Origin: an uncultured Sphingomonas sp.
GTDB lineage: Bacteria; Pseudomonadota; Alphaproteobacteria; Sphingomonadales; Sphingomonadaceae
Direction of reading: 5' to 3'
Assembly: GCA_902806295.1 (NCBI GenBank)
Contig: CADCWB010000046.1
Span: 1-16,230 of the forward strand
DNA length: 16,230 nt
The translations under genes were made by a program, and so were the position numbers. The notes under the pieces are model-generated. The model had not been told where the DNA came from and made no database searches. It saw only the letters and a program-made list of their open reading frames with translations. This document shows, one piece after another, positions 13,720 through 16,230 of the stretch; position 1 is the first letter of the stretch; every line of letters starts with the position of its first letter.

Positions 13720-14786
13720 CCACCATCGCCGTGAATGCCGGCGGCCAGCGCTACGATGTTGTCATCGGTCCGCTGGCTGCCGCGGCGGACCGGCTGCAGC
13801 AACTCGCGCGCGGGCGCACCCTGCCGGTGGTCAGCGATGCTCGGGTCTGGGCTCTGCACGGCCAAGCCCTCGCTGTGTTGTTGCCAGTTCGACCGCTCTT
13901 CGTTCCGGAGGGCGAAGAAGCCAAGCAATGGCCGCACCTCCAGGCGCTGATCACCCGCTTTACCGAATTTAACCTCGACCGCTCCACCCCCGTGCTGGCC
14001 CTGGGCGGTGGATCGATCGGCGACCTGACCGGCATTGCCGCCGGCCTTTTCAAGCGCGGCTGCCCCGTGGTGCACATCCCCACCACTCTTTTGGCCCAGG
14101 CCGATAGTGCCGTCGGCGGCAAGACCGCGATCGATGCGGAGGGGCAGAAGAACCTGGTCGGCCTGTTCCACCAGCCCGCCCTGGTCCTTGCCGACCCTGC
14201 CCTGCTTGACACGCTCGATGCCCGCCAGCTCCGCGCTGGCTATGCCGAAGTGGTCAAATACGGCCTGATCGACGACCCCGCCTTCTTCGCCTGGTGTGAG
14301 GCGAACGGGCAGGCCCTGCTCGCCGGAGATCAAGCCTTAGTCGAGCAGGCCATCGCCACCTGCATCCGCGCCAAGGCCCGCACCGTCGAGCACGACGTCG
14401 AAGACAAGATCGGCACTCGCGCGCTTCTCAACCTCGGTCACACCTTCGGTCACGCGATCGAATCTGCTGCGGGCCTGGGCACCAGCCTCCACGGCGAGGC
14501 GGTCGCGCTCGGCATGTGCTTGGCGCATGACTTTTCGGTCGAACTCGGCTTGTGCCCGCAGGCGGACGCCGCCCGGGTCCGCGAGCATCTTGCCAGCATC
14601 GGGCTGCCCACCACCCTCGCCGAAATGGAATTGGAACGCGGACGGCTCCTGCTCCTGATGAGCGCGGACAAGAAGAACGACGCCGGCAAACTCAAGCTCG
14701 TCCTCACTCGCGGGGTCGGTGGCGCCTTCCTCAGCGATGGGGTGGCCTCGGGGCCGCTCGCCACTTTCCTGGAAGGAGCCCGATAG
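13716..14786 (+). CDS. aroB: 3-dehydroquinate synthase AroB
   Basis: A 356-residue dehydroquinate synthase, the second step of the shikimate pathway, converting DAHP to 3-dehydroquinate with NAD and a metal. The NAD-binding GGGSIGDLTG lies at 97-106, and HIPTTLLAQADSAVGGKTAID at 120-140 is the family signature. Metal ligands are E178 (GYAEVVKYGLI), H242 (NLGHTFGHAIE) and H259 (LHGEAVALGM). Length and motifs are complete. The start overlaps the aroK stop (ATGA), so translation is probably coupled. The stop lies six bases from the stop of the convergent antiporter gene. Confidence 0.98.
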   Translation: MTTIAVNAGGQRYDVVIGPLAAAADRLQQLARGRTLPVVSDARVWALHGQALAVLLPVRPLFVPEGEEAKQWPHLQALITRFTEFNLDRSTPVLALGGGSIGDLTGIAAGLFKRGCPVVHIPTTLLAQADSAVGGKTAIDAEGQKNLVGLFHQPALVLADPALLDTLDARQLRAGYAEVVKYGLIDDPAFFAWCEANGQALLAGDQALVEQAIATCIRAKARTVEHDVEDKIGTRALLNLGHTFGHAIESAAGLGTSLHGEAVALGMCLAHDFSVELGLCPQADAARVREHLASIGLPTTLAEMELERGRLLLLMSADKKNDAGKLKLVLTRGVGGAFLSDGVASGPLATFLEGAR

Positions 14787-14800
14787 CAGCGCTCAGCTGC
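14786..14800. terminator. Short hairpin at the convergent gene ends
   Basis: GCAGC (14786-14790) and GCTGC (14796-14800) pair around GCTCA. It overlaps the last base of the aroB stop and the end of the convergent antiporter gene, whose stop codon forms part of the loop. There is no T run. It is the only terminator-like structure in the six-base gap. Confidence 0.2.
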
Positions 14801-16230
14801 CTACCTTTCCTACCTCATCCGGCAGGCTGCGCTCGGCCGAGAAGCTCTTCTCGCTGCCCGAGTGCAGGTCGCCGCTCTCGCTCTGCATCTGCAGCCGTTC
14901 GCCGTCGCGCTGACGATATTCCCGCTCAACCCGCACGACCTCACGCTCGGCAATGCCCAGCGAGCGCAGCGCCTCGCGCCCCATCACCACGGCGCTCTCG
15001 AACACCTCGCGCTGCATCAAGGGTACGTCCAGCCCGTCCAGCGCAATCATCTGACGGCGGTCGAACACCCGCACCATCACCAGCGCTTGCGGGAACGCCT
15101 CGGTAATCGGTCGCAGGGTCTCCCGATTCAGCGTTCCGCCGTCGTGACAGAATAGGATCGCTTCGGCCGAGGCCGCGCCCGCCGTGCGCAACAGGTCGAT
15201 TCGGGTCCCATCGCCATAATAGACCTTGGTTCCGAATTGGTCGGCCAGTTCAATCTGTTGCGGCTTGAGGTCGATCAGCGTGACGGGCACCCGCTTGGCC
15301 ATCAGCATCTGTGCGACCGTCTGCCCGAACCGGCCGTAGCCGACCACGATCGCGTTGGTCTCGGGCGAGAACTCCGGTCCTTCCATGTCCGGCGCAGCGT
15401 CGGGGCGACGCTCCTGCAACCGATCGACCAGCCGCATCAGGAACGGGGTCGCCGCCATGCTGACGGTGACCACCGCGCCGAACAGGCTGGCCGACTCCGC
15501 TGAGATCAGGCGCGCCGTGGTCGCCTGCGCGAACAGCACGAAGCCGAACTCGCCTGCCTGGCTCAGCAGCAGCGCCAGGGTAATCGCCCGCCCCGGGCTC
15601 TGCCCGAACAGCCGCGCAAGCGGGTACAGCAGCGCGGTCTTGACCAGGATCACGCCTGCCGCCAACCCCAGCACGGTCAGCGGCCGGCCGGCAATCACGC
15701 CCAGGTCCAGCAGCATCCCCACCGACATGAAGAACAAGCCGAGCAGGATGGAGCGAAAAGGCTCCACGTCGCTTTCCAATTCATGCCGATAGGGCGATTC
15801 GGCCAGCATCACGCCCGCGACAAAGGCGCCAAGCGCGACCGACAGGTGCAGGGCGTGCATCAGCGCCGACGCGGCGATGACGCAGAACAGGCCCGCCACC
15901 ACGAACAGCTCGCGCTCCGACAAGCGGCCGATCAGACGAAACAGCGGATTGATGACGAAACGCCCGATCAGCACCAGCCCGACGATCGCCGCCACCGTGG
16001 TCAGCGCCATCATCCAGCCGCCCGGCGCAGCGGGGTCGGGCACCCGCGACATCGCCGCCACGATGGTGATCAACGGGATAAGGCTCAGGTCCTGGAACAG
16101 CAGCACCGAAAAGGCGCGCTCACCGAACGGCGTATTGAGTTCGCCCGAGGACCGCAGCATCGGCAGCACCTGCGCGGTGGACGACAGCGCGAGCGGCAGG
16201 CCGACGGCGAGGCTCGCCTCCCAGCTCAAC
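14793..16230 (-). CDS. KefB/KefC-type cation:proton antiporter (CPA2 family), N-terminus cut off
   Basis: The window holds the last 478 codons; the gene starts beyond base 16230. By comparison with KefC, which has its LALSSTA motif near residue 110, roughly 100 residues and the first helices are missing. The visible part has several membrane helices with the family blocks LALSSTAQVL, LLFQDLSLIPL, GAFVAGVMLAESPYRHELESDVEPFRSILLGLFFMSVGMLLDL and LLSQAGEFGFVLF. A cytoplasmic TrkA-N (RCK) domain follows: GYGRFG at fragment residues 297-302, with D at the end of the second strand in VTLIDLKP, then YYGDGTRIDLLR. Such proteins export potassium in exchange for protons, gated by nucleotide or glutathione adducts in KefB/C. 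The last 60 residues are polar and charged and probably disordered. The TTG at 16229 is only the frame edge, not a start. Confidence 0.93.
   Translation of the reverse strand, partial: LSWEASLAVGLPLALSSTAQVLPMLRSSGELNTPFGERAFSVLLFQDLSLIPLITIVAAMSRVPDPAAPGGWMMALTTVAAIVGLVLIGRFVINPLFRLIGRLSERELFVVAGLFCVIAASALMHALHLSVALGAFVAGVMLAESPYRHELESDVEPFRSILLGLFFMSVGMLLDLGVIAGRPLTVLGLAAGVILVKTALLYPLARLFGQSPGRAITLALLLSQAGEFGFVLFAQATTARLISAESASLFGAVVTVSMAATPFLMRLVDRLQERRPDAAPDMEGPEFSPETNAIVVGYGRFGQTVAQMLMAKRVPVTLIDLKPQQIELADQFGTKVYYGDGTRIDLLRTAGAASAEAILFCHDGGTLNRETLRPITEAFPQALVMVRVFDRRQMIALDGLDVPLMQREVFESAVVMGREALRSLGIAEREVVRVEREYRQRDGERLQMQSESGDLHSGSEKSFSAERSLPDEVGKVGS

Noticed and set aside
13440..14333. 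297-residue minus-strand frame across aroK and aroB
   Set aside because: It is antisense to two strongly supported genes and has no domain signature; it is a product of GC-rich codon use.

Overview
The window looks like chromosomal housekeeping DNA from a high-GC alphaproteobacterium, most likely a member of the Sphingomonadales. The reasons are family-level protein resemblance (AccA, DnaK, FabD/FabG, a DUF6356-type small protein, an NDUFAF5/BioC-like methyltransferase next to comF-grxC), an alphaproteobacterial-type heat-shock promoter in front of dnaK, and the base composition. No mobile element, CRISPR array, phage gene or rRNA is visible. Coding density is very high: the longest stretch without a gene is the 143 bases between fabG and dnaK (629-771).

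Layout. 1-628 (minus): start of dnaK, cut by the window edge, preceded by a near-consensus RpoH promoter. 772-2450 (minus): fabD-fabG of fatty acid synthesis, overlapping by four bases. 2517-4685 (minus): a three-gene overlapping cassette with a small DUF6356-like protein, an FAD/NAD(P)-binding oxidoreductase-like protein and folE (GTP cyclohydrolase I). 4708-4784 (minus): tRNA-Arg(CCT). 4821-6682 (minus): comF, grxC and a nitrilase-family amidase. 6727-7476 (plus): a methyltransferase-like gene divergent from comF. 7564-7746 (plus): a lone Flp-type pilin gene. 7776-9242 (minus): a secreted M48 metalloprotease with a C-terminal LysM domain. 9319-10260 and 10273-11163 (minus): accA and xerD. 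11160-13110 (minus): a 53-residue membrane protein and a 601-residue secreted protein of unknown function, chained by overlaps into xerD. 13159-14786 (plus): aroK-aroB of the shikimate pathway. 14793-16230 (minus): C-terminal part of a KefB/KefC-type cation/proton antiporter, cut by the window edge.

How the genes fit together. Fatty acid synthesis is represented twice (fabD-fabG, and accA, which supplies malonyl-CoA), chorismate synthesis by aroK-aroB and pterin synthesis by folE. Many neighbours overlap by 4 to 17 bases (ATGA/GTGA junctions), which suggests translational coupling in several short operons.

I see no convincing previously undescribed system. The most interesting items are the folE cassette with its uncharacterised flavoprotein, the unknown secreted protein plus tiny membrane protein tied to xerD, the orphan pilin with a TAAC-rich leader, the methyltransferase with a degenerate cofactor motif, and the clear heat-shock promoter of dnaK.
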